From NCBI GenBank assembly GCA_963575745.1, contig CAUYUJ010017813.1, positions 124,001 through 188,000 of the forward strand: a stretch of DNA of 64,000 bases, written 5' to 3'. The position numbers were made by a program, and so were the translations under genes. Shown here piece by piece: positions 19,331 to 31,087 of the stretch (its first letter is position 1; each line of letters begins with the position of its first letter). The notes beneath the pieces were generated by a model. That model did no database searches, had not been told where the DNA came from, and saw only the letters and a program-made list of their open reading frames with translations. This stretch comes from Prorocentrum cordatum. Taxonomy: Eukaryota; Sar; Dinophyceae; Prorocentrales; Prorocentraceae.

Positions 19331-20100
19331 CTTTGTCAGCAAAAAACAAGGTGCGAGCGTCGAGGGCGCGCTCTGATTAAGAAAGAACAGCATGCGCCGG
19401 TGATGGGGGGGGGCAACAGTGATTATCCTTCAGAAATGAGAATTCAAAACAACTAAAACAACAGCAACAGCAACAATGCAACAAACGCATTTCTGACCAC
19501 GAATTCCTTTTTTTCAGCCACGCACCCAGAGGCAATGAATGACCGTTCGGCCCCCTCACTCTGATAATATACACATTCGCCAGCATCGACGACAGCGACC
19601 ACCCTGTCCACGAGAGCAACCCTCGCAGGAGTCAGGACTGGCACATGCATCCGAGGGGTGCGCATCGCGCTGGGCTTGTGGCCCGGCGCCAGCAAGGAGG
19701 GCCCAGACGGCCATTAGCCACGCCTTTCGAAGCTACCAATAAGCAAATGCTGATAATGGCATGGGATGTACTAAAGGCTTGGCAAAACCATGTATTTCGG
19801 CTGGCCTCACGGGTGTCAGCCAGTCGTTGAGATGACGACGGGTGGCGAGGGGCGGTGGCGATGATGGCGAGGAGGATGATGAGGAGCAGGATGAGGATGA
19901 GGATGATGCTGATGGTGCTAGTGGTGGTGATGATGAATGTCCAACGATCTGAGAGCCAAGGAGAAAGGCTATACTTGAGCATGCCAACTTGCAAATGTTG
20001 AGGCTCGTCGCAGAGAGCTGCGACTCTAGAGCGCTGCTCGGTGCATGACGCCTGCAGGGTGCTTGCGCAGCGCGGCCCGGCGGCATGAGGGTAGCAACTA
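19330..20100. other. Spacer without recognised gene
   Basis: Contains a short AAC/CAA-rich patch (about 19445-19485) and a GATGA-rich patch (about 19855-19935). Frames on both strands are short and hold no motif. Confidence 0.4.
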
Positions 20101-20273
20101 GTCAGAAAAGTCAGCTGCCACGAGTTCTTCTGCCCCGTAATCGTCATGGACAGGCTCAGGGTCGGCAGTCTGTTCTGGCAGATGCTCGGCTCGGCCCGGG
20201 CTGGGCGAGGCCGCGCGGGCAGGGGCGGCGCGCGCGGCTAGCAAAATACCTCCGCTCACGAATCGCATCGGCG

Positions 20274-21034
20274 TCAGAAACCCTCGCTGATAGTCTCGGG
20301 CCAGTGGCCCACCTCGTCCTCGAGCCAACCCGCTGGCGCCACTCCTTCGCGGTGAATCGCTGCGTCCTCGGCCCGCAACGCCTCCTGAATGAGTGGCCGC
20401 CCCTCCCAGTTGGGGGCGCCGACTATGACCTTCGTCTTCTGCGAGTCGTACCAGCTCTCTAAACGCAGGGAACTCAAGCTGCTCTCCAGGTCGGCTTTGT
20501 CGACGTCGGGCTCCGCCTCCGCCTCGTCGGGGGGTCATTTCAGCAGGTGCGCATGGATCTCGTTCTTCGCCGCGCCGCCGATTTCGCGCATCGCCGGGCC
20601 CTCCAGGGGCGCCGGCGCTAAGCTGGCGGCGGGGGGCGATGGCCTGTATTCTTCTTGCCGTCGGCTCCCGGCGCGCAAATTGAATCGAGCAATCCTTTGT
20701 ATTCCTCCAGCTCTGCGCTGACCTTGATCACCGTGTCGCGCTTCGTCGGCGTCGCGCGCGCGTCGATCGAGACGGAGGAGGTCAGCCTGTGCGCGCGCGC
20801 CGTCTGCAGTGCGAGTTTGAACGTTGCCTGGAGCAGCGCGAGCAAATTATTGTCCTTGCTGCTCCACGTCTTGATATGATGCTCGCCTCGGTGGGCTCGG
20901 CGCCCGCCCCGGCGCTTCGGCTTCCTGCGCTGGTCGCCGTCCTCCTCGCCTTCGCCCTCCATGGCCGCGTCGCCCACCTCGGCCGCTGCTGCTGCCCCGC
21001 GGGGCGGCGGAGGCCCCGTCGTCAGCTCGGGCAT
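20274..21034 (-). pseudogene. LINE ORF1-like fragment
   Basis: A 138-codon frame (21034-20618) has a basic, Arg-rich region then LLALLQATFKLALQTARAHR and SAELEEYKGLLDSICAPG, a helical pattern I associate with the protein upstream of the endonuclease in dinoflagellate LINEs. A shorter frame downstream (20477-20274) has KTKVIVGAPNWEGRPLIQEA. A Pro/Ala-rich frame upstream (to 21647) might be its N-terminus. No decisive catalytic motif exists in such proteins, so the call is tentative. Confidence 0.35.
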
Positions 21035-21039
21035 GGCCG

Positions 21040-22980
21040 CTGGCGGCGTTCCCTCGGCTCTCCCCGAGCTTGGCCCAGATCCTCGCGAGGCCTAGGAGGA
21101 GCTCGGGGGGTGGCGCCAGGCTGCCCTCGCGGGCAGAGCCGTCGCCGTCGCCTCGCCCATCGCGCCCTCTGGCATCGCTTTCGTCCTGAGGCACAGCCGG
21201 TGGAGGTAGTAATGTCGGGGTCGCCGCTGCCTTCGCGTCCGTGGCGGGGCAGGGACTGTCGACCGGCTTGGAGTCGATGTTGCTCTCGGGGAACCAGCGC
21301 CGGGCGGTTTCGCTCGCGCGGGGGCCTTCGCGCGAGCCGGCAGCAGGAGCCGGTCGGAAGCGCGTCTCAGCTCGCACCTGGCCGCCAAGGTGCCCCGCGC
21401 AGCTCGTGGGAGACGTGGCGGGGCGGCGCAGCGAAGGGCCAGCTCGATGGTTGGGCGGTGGTGCCAGCAGCCGGTCTGCGAGAAATGGCCTCGAACAACG
21501 AACCCGATGGCGACGGGTGAATGCGGGTGAGCACGTGTTGCCGTAGCTTCCCAGGGTCATTTTCAGGAATACATGTAGATCCACTTGATACTCAGCTATC
21601 GGACCTGCCGTGCATGTTGAAGGTGTCCATGGGTATGCAAGGCGCACAAGTTCCGCGATGCACCTGCCGCGTTGCCACGCTCGTCGCGAGCGTCGTACTG
21701 CGAGACCTACGCTTGGGAATGTCGCATTGCATGCAACGCATGTGTTGCCGTAGTGTAGATGAAATAGGATGTTGGGCTGCCCGCGCCCTTCAGCTTTGCT
21801 TTTTGTTCGATGGCTTACCAGCTGTCGTATTGCGCCGAACCAGAGACCGCGCCCAGGGAGCCCACTTCCGAAAGGAAGGAATACCTCGTCGCCCCTGTCG
21901 GTCTCAGCCTGCTAATTCTGGGACGGGGCGGCCTCCGAAATCGTTCCCCCCGGGGGGGGGGGGGTCCGCTGGCGCGCCCAGAAGCCTGCGCGTAGTGCGC
22001 GCATGTCGCAGAAAAGAAAAGCGTCACGGATGTCGCCATCGATCCAAGGTTTTGCCCATCGTCTGCGGTTGCCACGGCTCTCGAACAAATCGCCAGTCAA
22101 ATGCGGGATGAGGCACTCGTCATCAATCGAGAGCACGCGTGCCCATGGATGAGCAGGCGCGCCGACCCCTCGCCCTGCTCATTGAGGGTGGAGACTGGAA
22201 CGGGGCGCTTGCTCGTGGCCGCCTGCGTCTCAAATTGACATCTTCCAAGGAAGACCGCGAAGAACTGACCGTCGTGGCTGACGTTGCTAACGGTGCGTTG
22301 CCACCATCTGAGGGCCACTTGCCACTCTCGGAAGATCTGGGGCGTTGTCTTAGATCGACGATGGCCTTCTGGGTCCTCGCGGTGCGCGGCTCCGTTTTGC
22401 ATGGCCCGTGATATGTTGTTTGGCTAGCGCGCAGTCTAGTGGGCGTTCCTCGCGGGGGCACAGTACGTAACTCTCGAGGCCAGGCAAGACGCGGCCCGCG
22501 ACGTTCGACAGTCGACAGGAACGATAACCCTTTGTTGTTCCAAGGCCCCTTGGAGATCCACTAGTCACCCATCCGAATCCACCCTATATTGCCTGATATG
22601 ATACGTTCGTGTAGCTCGCGCTGCGAGTGCAGGGCTACGCGCATAGATCCATCCAGGCGCGCGAGATCTTGGACCGCCTTACCCGAGATACGTCGCTCAG
22701 CTTCTTTAGCGACAGCTCGGCTGGCTAGGCTGATGAGGGCGTCCTGCTTGCTTATAGTTTGTGGATGCCCCCCGCGACGCAGTGCCCGAGATGGGCTTGC
22801 ATTGTCGATCTCATCCAGCGGCGAGGCCTGGTCGGCGGCCCCGTGGGGGACCAGGGGGATCTCAACTAAGTCGCCGCTGAAAGCGCTAAGAGGCCCAGGG
22901 GGGACCTGCTCGGCAAAACGGACAAACCACTTGAAAAAGGCCCCCCCCCTGCAGCTCAGCCATCTCCTCCTCCCGCTCCT
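21040..22980. other. Region without firm gene call
   Basis: Open frames exist on both strands (plus 21521-22111, minus 22402-22097) but no family motif was recognised. The minus frame with WQVALRWWQRTVSNVSHDGQ has a Trp-rich pattern that could be another retroelement ORF1 piece. G and C runs at 21940-21970 interrupt frames. Confidence 0.3.
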
Positions 22981-23259
22981 CCACTAACGGGTCACATGAT
23001 TGCATGAAAAGCTCTGGCTCGTTTGAATTCCCCACCCGCCCTCCTGCGCCTGTCCGAGGTGCGAGGGTGGCACCAGCGGCCTGAATGAAGACAACTGCCT
23101 GAGCGCGGCGCTGCTCCAGCAGCGGGTGGAAATGCCCGTCGCCGCGTCGCGCCGCGCGCGCAGCGTAATGTCGGGCACGAACGCCCGCGGCGCAGGCGCT
23201 GCGCACGTCATTACTCTTGGCCTGGACAGATACGTTGGCTGCCCTCAACTTCCAGATCA

Positions 23260-24440
23260 GTAGTCTCGCGAGCAGCGCGAGAGAATCGCGCCGTCTGGGA
23301 CGCATGCCTCCGCGGGCCCACGCTGGCGCGTCGCGGTTCGAAGATAGAGGCGCCAGAAATGATCGAAGCAATGAAGGAGCCGAACGCACTGATGCATATC
23401 TTCTACAGGGCGCCCTGTGGGGGCCTCGCCTTTCGCGCTGATCGCAACGGCGCGGCTCGTGCAGGCTTGGGCCTGCAGCCCCGCAGCGCGCCGAGCATGT
23501 CCGAGGAGCGTCGCATGTGCCAGTGCCACATGGTAGCGCGCGTGCGCGCCCAGTTGGAGCTGCCGCCGATCAGGTCGAGGAAGCTCTTCCGACGGCGGAT
23601 GCATCTGAAAATGGTTTCTTCTCTGGCCCCCACCCCTGTGCGATCTGGTCCAGGTCGAGTGAGAAACTTCGGCGTAAGCATCATAATCGTCAGCTCGATG
23701 GGCAAGGCCCGGGACGGGCCGCGCCTTCGTCGCTGCTCACGCCAGAGGCGTTTCTGCAACATCTGTAATTCAGTGCTGGCTTCCTCGAGGTCCTTGATGG
23801 TAGCGGCGCGGGCGTAGCCGCCAATCGGTTGCAATGTGTCCGTCTGCGCCAACAGTCGCGGGACTGCCAATGTCTCCTCAATATGCATGCTTGCGCGTGG
23901 TCGCCGTCATCCCACCGTCGGTCGCATCTGCTGCCGGTGCCTGTTCGCACTTGCTTGCCGAAGGTCGCGTTGAGGGACGGGGTAAATATGGGCGCCTCGG
24001 CGGTCCCGCTCGACGGCCAACTCGAAGATGCGTTAAGTGTGGAAGCCGAGGTAATTCATGAGATGTCCATGCTTGTCGAATGTCGTTGTCGAGGCTAACT
24101 TGCCACGAGTGATTCACCCATGTTTGATGGCCTCGTAGTTGGGCTTGGAGGGCGCGGAGCACTCGCGAGTTGGAAGTCTGACCACTTTCGCGCGCCTTGG
24201 CGCGCTGGCATAGGAGTCGAAGCCGGTCCCTTTGAGCTGGTTTGTGCCAGTGTGGTTTGAGGCCTTCGCGAGAGTAGTATGTTGCTGCCGTCGTGCGAAT
24301 CAAGTGCATAAGAATTGCTGCAAACCTCGTCGAAAACTGGTCCATCTTTGCCGCTCGAAGAGCGTCCTGGTATTTGTCGATGCCCGATGCAAGGTCAATC
24401 AGAAACTCTTTCCGTTTGTATCCTTTTTTTGCAATCCTGC
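23260..24440 (-). pseudogene. LINE linker and RT N-terminal fragments
   Basis: After the endonuclease a long charged linker (KKGYKRKEFLIDLASGIDKY to about 23900) resembles the region joining endonuclease and polymerase. A following frame (23888-23403) holds LPIELTIMMLTPKFLTRPG, and another (23604-23257) EDMHQCVRLLHCFDHFWRL. They could match early RT segments, but the catalytic ADD box was not found. Weak assignment by position and pattern. Confidence 0.4.
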
Positions 24441-25484
24441 AGCAAGAGCCCCCCCGATCCCATGTCACTCGTGCCTCCAATGGTTTCGTCGTGTTCGTCG
24501 GCATCCGTATGCGCAATATCATGGGGGTACGGTCAGGGAAGTGCTCCAATCCGCGAACTCGCCGATGTGCCTTCCAGTCCAATCTGATGCTGCGCATGAT
24601 CCCCTGCAGTTTGAGGCGGCCGATGAAGTAGTCGACGCGAGATCGGGACTTCTGGGGGCAGTAGTAGGTATGTCCGACGTCCGCGTGCGCAATGAGCGCC
24701 GAGAGCTCGTGGTAGAAAAGCTGGTTGTGAATGGCGGCCAAGCTCGCTCTCGTCGCCAGTGTGGCATGGGCCTACGTCGGCGTCGGTTACCGTCCTATTG
24801 GCTTGCATCCCAAGGCATGGGCTAAAGCCTGTGGAGATGATGAGGGTGGTGCTGGCTTGAACACTCGGCCGTGGCCTTCATGAGCCAAGTCCAAAGTCGC
24901 ATGCAGCCGTCCTTGCATGGTCGTGTCTTGGCTGGCCCACCCGCGGGTCGAGGAGCGAAGTATGCAATGATGTACCTGATGCGCAGCTCGCCGCTATGTA
25001 CTTCGACCAGTCCCCCTCGTCCGCGCAGTTCGGGCCCAGGGTTCATGATCTTGCATATGTCCGTCTTGCGGAAGTACTTCTTCGAGAGGCCGATGCTGCA
25101 GCCCGCCGATACGTTGGTGTGAACGCCGCGCGTCCATTCGAAGTGTATCCAACGATGTGCCACTGACGATTCTGAATGGTGGGGCGCGTCAGGTGTGGCC
25201 TGTCCGATTTCTGTACCCACGATCATGATAGTTTGACACACGTTTCGCTGATGGCGTCGATCCTGCCAGGCAACCCCTTGAGCGCGAACGAGTTCCACCC
25301 GACAGTGGGCACGGGCTTGACGGCGCACGGCTGGTAGATCGGGTCGATTGCGGGCTGCTGGTCCGTCTCCTCGAGGTGGGGATCTCCCTGCTGTGTTGGC
25401 GAAGGGGAAGGAGGCAGGCGTTCTCCATCGCCAATTGAGCCGAGGGAGAAGGAGACAGGCTTTCTCCCTCGGTCTGCAGTACAT
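24440..25484 (-). pseudogene. LINE endonuclease (EEP/APE type), frameshifted
   Basis: In the first frame, TIMIVGTEIGQATPDAP, HRWIHFEWTRGVHTNVSAGC, GPELRGRGGLVEVHSGELRI and YIIAYFAPRP follow the layout of the dinoflagellate LINE endonuclease. After a shift near 24750, SRSRVDYFIGRLKLQ (Asp of the family) and HFPDRTPMILRIR (DRT in place of SDH) close the domain. An upstream frame to 25723 contributes KGLPGRIDAISETCVKL. The altered SDH box and the shifts indicate an inactive copy. Confidence 0.65.
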
Positions 25485-25887
25485 GTGGGTGGTTCAGCGT
25501 CGGCAGGCAGTGGCGTGACCTCTGGTGGCGCAGGGCTGCCTGAGGGGGAGCTCGGTTGCGCTGTGTGTTCAGGCCAAGGAATCTGATCGACGTCGCCGGG
25601 TGAATCTGTTTGGTCATGTTGCAGCACCTCCTTAAGTAACGCGGCTAGTGCGTCAGCAGCGGCAGTGGGCAGATGGCGGCGTGCAGTGGCTGCTCTGGCT
25701 GGTAGTTGATCGTCTCCCCGCATGCCAGCGCCAGCCGTCGTTAGCGCCTCGTCTGGAGCACGCCCACGGCATGGCCGAGCAGCGCCATCATCGATGGGCC
25801 CTCTGTCCGAAGCCTCGGACGTGGGGGGGTGGGGCGCGTCCAGTAGGCCGCTGCGCCATCAAGGCCTGAGCTCGCGGCGGCCTTGTG

Positions 25888-26182
<295 letters not shown>

Positions 26183-26186
26183 AATA

Positions 26187-27014
26187 ATTCGCCGGCCCAA
26201 CGGGCCAGAGGCGTGCTAAGATCTCCGGTAACTGGTTAAGAATTCTCTAGTTCGCGCGGGCGGGGCGGCCCCTGGGGGTCCCCGGACGAAAAGTACCCAG
26301 GCAAGGTCCTGAGAGAGTCCCGGGAGGAGTCCCCCAGAGCGCTCCAGGAGCGCTCCATGAGCGCACCAACAGGGCTCCGAGACGTCCCCGAGAGCCCCAA
26401 GCAAGGCCAAGAGGCCCCCAAGAGGCCCCCAAGATGGTACACGAGGGGTCCGACATGCCACAAGATCGCTCCAAGACGCCCAAGATAGCCCCCAGACGCC
26501 CTAAGAGGCCTCCCAGAGCACTCCCAAGAGGGCCCCCGGAGGCAAAATGCGTTGTTTTTCCTTAGGTTTTTGAAAGATTTTGGAGCTTCCACCTTTTCGG
26601 TTCCCGACGCCCCAAGACGGCCCCGCCCCAAGAGGGCCCAAGAGGCCCCCAAGAGGGCCCCAAGATGGCCCAAGAGGGCTCGAAGACGGCCCAAGAAGCC
26701 TCCAAGACGGTCCAAGAGGGCCCCAAGAACACCCCCAAAGGGGCCCCAGAGAGGGAACACGAAACAAAATTTCGCGCCCTCGGCCCTAAGAAGCCCCTAC
26801 GAGGCCCCAAGAGGCCCCTAAGAGGCCCCAAGAGGCCCCCACGAGGCCCTCAGGAGGCCCCCAAGAGTCCCCCAAGCGGCCCCAGGAGGCCCCCTAAATG
26901 CCCCCCCGAGCGCCCCAGGAGTCCCCCAAGCGGCCCCAGGAACCCCCAAAGCGCCGCATTGACACCAGGCCCTCGGGCAAACGGCAGACATGAGACCGTA
27001 TGGGCCGGCGGAAT
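26187..27014. mobile_element. 850-bp block with short inverted ends between direct repeats
   Basis: The block starts ATTCGCCGGCCCA and ends TGGGCCGGCGGAAT, which is an inverted match with one extra base. It lies between the direct repeats 26095-26182 and 27033-27147. Its interior is mostly the degenerate CCCAAGAGGCC repeat described separately, with an AT-rich interruption at 26545-26610. No protein-coding content is supported. Confidence 0.5.
26230..26960. repeat. Degenerate 'GCCCCAAGAGGCC' repeat, orientation 1
   Basis: Variants of CCCAAGAGGCCCCCAAGA and CCAAGACGGCC repeat with an irregular period of about 10-20 bases. Six-frame translations give Pro/Arg/Gly-rich frames without family motifs. 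The same repeat continues at 28905-30180. Confidence 0.85.
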
Positions 27015-27032
27015 GAGCGAAGCGATTCAATA

Positions 27033-27147
27033 ATACTAATGATGATGTGGAGGAGGAGGAGGGAGGAGGAGGAGGAGGAGGAGGAGGAGAGGAGGAGGAG
27101 GAGGAGGAGGAGGAGGAGAACGAGGAGGAGGAGGAACACACATCACA
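27033..27147. repeat. Direct repeat flanking an 850-bp block, right copy
   Basis: Same start (ATACTAATGATGATGTGG) and end (AACACACATCACA) as 26095-26182, with GGA and GGGA repeats between. Confidence 0.9.
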
Positions 27148-27149
27148 TG

Positions 27150-28210
27150 CCAAGTGCAACACACAACCATTCCGACTGGACTGACACCGCTCAGACTGAA
27201 CTGGCACCTTTCAAAGTTCCCCTGCGGCTTCCCCTCATTCTCACCCCCCCTGCTGTAGTGGCACATGCCTGCAGAGTCAGACAAGAGCAAGCGAAAACTC
27301 GCGCCTGCGCGATGAGGTACCTGGATTGCCGCTGCGAGTGGCATGCCGATGCACGGGGCGAGTGCAGTATCAGGCGCACGCATGGCTTGCGAGGGCGACG
27401 AAACCTTTTCGAGCATGCAGCACTCGAGCGCCTCCACCCTTAAGGGGGGATCCTTCATCATCGATGGGTTTCTGAAGCCCCCCCCCCGAGAGCGCGGCAC
27501 CCGGGGTCGCTCCGACGAGGTGCCACTCTCACGCGGAGCCGACGCGGCCTGCTCCCTGCGAGACGGGCCCCCAGGGGGCGCGGAGGCAGCGCAGAACCCG
27601 TCGCACCCGCCGCCAGCACTGCTACGGCCAGGGCTCTCCCGGAGGGCGCCTCGGAGGGAGCGGCCGGCGACGTCGCCGCGGGCGTTCGGCCTTGGGGTCC
27701 CCCTCAGCGGCCGTCCATCAACCCAACCATCCTCCTCCATCCATGGCTGTGCGGGCCTCTGCCTAGCGGCGGGCCGCGACGTCAACCTTGACACCACACC
27801 CAGGCCTTGCAGGCTGATGGAATATGTCGCTCTGCTTCGTGAAGCGGGAGGCTGGGAACAGCTCGGGACGTTGATGCCTTGGGGCCTTGGGGACTGGGAA
27901 ATGCCTAAAGAGTCGCGCCACAGCGTGGTGGTACAGAACTGGCGGCGCGACATGCTGAGCAAGTGTTCGCGACCGCGCTCTCGTCATCCGTCTGCCCATC
28001 TACCCTGGAAAGCATGCAGCCGCTGATGCTTTTTGCTGTCTCACAAGACCTCCTCCTAGACTCAGCCATTCGGACAGGTTCGATCCTGGCCATCCGAAAG
28101 GGGCCCTCCTTCTTCTTAGTAATCTTAGTATTCGTATTCTTAAATTAATGATATTACTATAATTAAGAATATCAATACTATTACTGTGCCGTGTGATTTT
28201 TACTATGATC
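27150..28210. other. Spacer with overlapping unrecognised open frames
   Basis: Long open frames occur on both strands (plus 27343-28026, minus 27962-27036), as expected for GC-rich DNA. Neither shows a domain I know. The last 120 bases are AT-rich. Confidence 0.35.
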
Positions 28211-28457
28211 AGATTGAGGGGGCCCGAACGGTCATTCATTGTCCATGGGTGCGTGGCTGACTAAGGAAGTCGCGGTCAAATTCTGCCTGTTGCCTTGTTG
28301 TTGTTATTGCTGGTGTTGTTGTTGTTGTTGTCGTCGTTGTTGTTGTTGGTGTTGTTGTTGTTGTTGGTGTTGGTGTTGGTGTTGGTGTTGGTGTTGGTGT
28401 TGTTGTTGTTGGTGGTGGTGTTGTTGGTGTTGGTGTTGGTGTTGGTGTTGGTGTTGG

Positions 28458-28536
<79 letters not shown>

Positions 28537-28580
28537 ATTGTTGTTATTGTTGTTGTTGTTTGTTGTCGTCGTCGTCGTCC
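28210..28580. repeat. Dispersed repeat with (GTT)n array, copy 2
   Basis: CAGATTGAGGGGGCCCGAAC, GGTCATTCAT and GCGTGGCTGACTAAGGAA lead into a long GTT/GGTGTT array (about 28295-28560) ending TTGTTGTCGTCG, matching 16052-16290. Confidence 0.75.
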
Positions 28581-28589
28581 CAGCCGCGA

Positions 28590-28712
28590 CGTACGTGCGA
28601 CCCACCCGCGACCCACCCCGCGACCCAACCTGCGACCCACCCCGCGACCCACCCGCGACCCACCCCGCGGCCCAGCCGCGACCCACGCCGCGACCCGCCC
28701 GCGACCCACCAT
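28590..28712. repeat. GCGACCCACCC minisatellite, copy 1
   Basis: Eleven-base units of CGCGACCCACC with small changes. The same unit forms 30828-30900. Confidence 0.85.
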
Positions 28713-28807
28713 CAAGGGAGGAGAAATCCGCCGACCCTTTGTGGGTCTCTTGGCGTGTGAGATAGTTCCCCCCCCATAACCCCCCCAGGGACCCCAAACC
28801 GGAGATT

Positions 28808-28905
28808 TGACCCCCCCCCCCGGCCCGGCGCGAGCGCACCACGATGCTTTTCCGGACCCCCCCCGGCCCGGCGCGAGCGCACCACTAGGCTTTTCCGGAC
28901 CCAAG
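28808..28905. repeat. 45-bp tandem duplication
   Basis: GGCCCGGCGCGAGCGCACCA, then CGATGCTTTTCCGG or CTAGGCTTTTCCGG, occurs twice, each after a run of C. Confidence 0.9.
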
Positions 28906-30180
28906 AAGGCCTAAAGACGAGCCAAGAAGGCCCCAAGAGGCCTCCAAGACGGCCACGAGGGCCCCGAGACACCAAACGAGCGCTCCAAGACGCCCAAGAT
29001 GGCCCAAAGACGGGCTAAGAGGCCTCCTAGACGGCCCAAGAAGTCCCCACGAGGCCCCAAGAGGCCTCCAAGATGCGTCCCAAAAGGGTCCCTAGACGCA
29101 AAAATCGGCCCATTCCCTTCGAAAAACGTACAATTTTTCACAAGGTCGCCTTCTGGGCTTTCCGATGCTCCCAGACGGCCCAAGAGGCCCCCAATACCGC
29201 CCCAAGACGGCCAAAGAAGCCTGCAAGAGGGTCCCAAAATAGCCCAAGAGGGCCCCAAGACGGCCCAACAGGCGTCCAAGACGGCCCAAGAGGGCCCCGA
29301 AGACGGCCCCAAGAGCGTTCCAGGAGCGCTCCAAGTGGCCTGCAAGAGAGCTCAATCTGGCCCCACACGGTCTAAGAGCGATCAAAGACACAGAAAATGG
29401 CCTCCAGACGGCCCAAGCTGCCCCCAAGAGGCCCCGAGAGGCATCCAATACGCGTCCCAAGAGGGCCTCTGGACGCAAAAAATTGGCCCGTTCCATCCGT
29501 GAAACGTACATTTTTCACAAATTCGCCTTTTGGGCTTTCCGATGCTCCCAGACGGCCCAATAGGCCCCCAAGTCCGCCCCAAGACGGCCCAAGAAGCCTC
29601 CAAGAGGGCCCCACGACAGCCCAAGAGGGCCCCAAGACGGCTCAAGAGGCGCCGAAGACGGCCCAAGAGAGCCCCGAAGACGGCCCCAAGAGCGCTCCAG
29701 GAACGCTCCAAGTGCTTCCAAGAGAGCTCAACATGGTCCCAGACGGTCAAAGAGCGATCGAAGACACCCGAGATGGTCTCCAGATGGCCCAAGAGGCCTC
29801 CAAGATACGTCCCAAGAGGGTCCCTAGACGCAAAAATTTGCTCATGTCCTTCGTAAAACGTGTGCTGTTTCACAAATTCGCCTCGTGGGTTTTCCGACCC
29901 TCCCAGACGGCCCAAGAGGCCCCGAAGACAGCCCCAAGACGGCCCAAGAAGCCCCCAAGACGGCCCCACGACGGCCCAAAATGGCCCCAAGACGGCCCAA
30001 GAGGTCCCCAAGACGGCCCAAGAAGGCTCCAAGACGGCACCAAGAGGGGCCGGCCCCCACGAGCCCCAGGGGGCCCCAAGAGTGCCCCAAGAGGCCGCCA
30101 GAGGCCCCCAAGAGGCCGCCAAAACGCTCCACGGAGCCCCCAAGAGGCCGCCAGGAGGCCCCCAAAAGACCCCCAGACGC
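28905..30180. repeat. About 365-bp higher-order repeat of the CCCAAGAGG family
   Basis: The landmark GGTCCCTAGACGCAAAAAT (second copy GGCCTCTGGACGCAAAAAA) followed by a C-rich segment, then a stretch ending ACGT and TTTCACAA(A/G)..CGCCT, recurs at about 29083, 29458 and 29814. The spacings are 375 and 356 bases. Between landmarks lie short CCAAGACGGCC units and 'GCTCCAAGTG' with a following AGAGAGCTCAA. This is a nested structure: 10-12-base units inside a roughly 365-bp unit. Confidence 0.8.
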
Positions 30181-30825
30181 ATCCGTATTGCGAGCCGCGA
30201 AGCCAACTGCAATGCACTCCGCGCGTACAGCCTTACTCTTCCTCGCGAAGTGCTAACTATCTTGCTCGGCGCTAATGTGCTGCTGCCGCGCGAACTGTTT
30301 AGTGCGCGCTGCGAACGTCGACAGCCTCTTCACCCGTTTCGACTCATCTGCCACATCTTTCGCGGTGATGCCTCGCTGACCACAGCTTCCGCACACCACT
30401 CTTGCTCCTTTCGTCTTCCGGTGGTCCTCCACTTGGCTGCGGGTCGAAAGGCCGACCTCCCAGAAGGACACCCCGCACCTGGGCGCACAGCACGCAAGGC
30501 GCTCGCAAAACACGCCCCAGACCACCGGCATGACGCAAACATTTGGACCCCCTACGTATCTGCCACCACCCGCGTGCGACACCGCACCCTCACACAAGAC
30601 GCCGCTGGCCACAAACTCCTGGCCTCGCAACACTCACAGAAGGGGTCGGCGGATGTTGCGTAAGCCTGTAGAATCACCTGGACCCGACAATTGACGTTTA
30701 CTAAACGGCCTTGGGCGCTGACGAAACAGCTCTGCCCTGTTCGATTCATTCCTTGCGTGCGTTTAGTTAACGGCTTCGCTTGGCGGGGTGATTATTATGG
30801 GGTGATTTTCTGCCCTCCTACACCC
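30180..30825. other. Unique spacer, possible decayed minus-strand frame
   Basis: A 126-codon minus frame (30633-30253) has VVCGSCGQRG and a basic C-terminus. An adjacent frame has FCECCEARSLWPAASC. Cys pairs at this kind of place occur in tails of dinoflagellate LINEs, but the match is too weak to name it. Confidence 0.2.
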
Positions 30826-30827
30826 GC

Positions 30828-30900
30828 GACTCACCCGTGATACACCCGCGACCCAATAGCGACCCACCCGCGACCCATTTGCGACCCACCCGCAACCTAC
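30828..30900. repeat. GCGACCCACCC minisatellite, copy 2
   Basis: Six to seven degenerate units of the same 11-base repeat as 28590-28712. Confidence 0.8.
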
Positions 30901-31087
30901 CACATTGGTTTAACGAAGAAATCGGCGCCTGCGGCGGGCTCGTTGTATAATTTGTGAAACTTTGGCGCCGGCGGCGGGCTTCTCCAGAGTCTCGCCAAGT
31001 GCGGACGTTCGCGCGCCGCCCCCTCACTCTTATCCGCATCCGCGGTGTGTTACGTATTATTAGTTTCCTTCTCCTGCCGCGTAGCCG

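Larger units (their letters stand above)
16440..21034 (-). mobile_element. Decayed LINE-type retrotransposon 2
   Basis: Minus-strand fragments in the expected order: ORF1-like (21034-20274), end of endonuclease plus linker (18798-18152), a possible RT fragment (17992-17684) and the end of RT with its tail (17132-16440). A block of degenerate short repeats at about 18800-19330 and unique DNA to 20100 lie within it, so the copy is heavily rearranged. Whether ORF1 belongs to the same insertion is inference. Confidence 0.5.
22984..25723 (-). mobile_element. Decayed LINE-type retrotransposon 3
   Basis: Minus-strand fragments of a LINE ORF2: start of endonuclease (25330-25223), most of the endonuclease (25200-24560), linker (24560-23900) and a weakly recognisable RT N-terminal part (23888-23260). 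Frames change at least three times. Boundaries are approximate, and no ORF1 was assigned upstream; a Pro/Ser-rich frame (25723-25340) leads into the endonuclease and may be the ORF2 N-terminus. Confidence 0.6.

Noticed and set aside
27036-27962. Minus-strand 308-codon frame as a gene
   Set aside because: The plus strand is equally open, no motif is present, and the end of the frame is an array translation.
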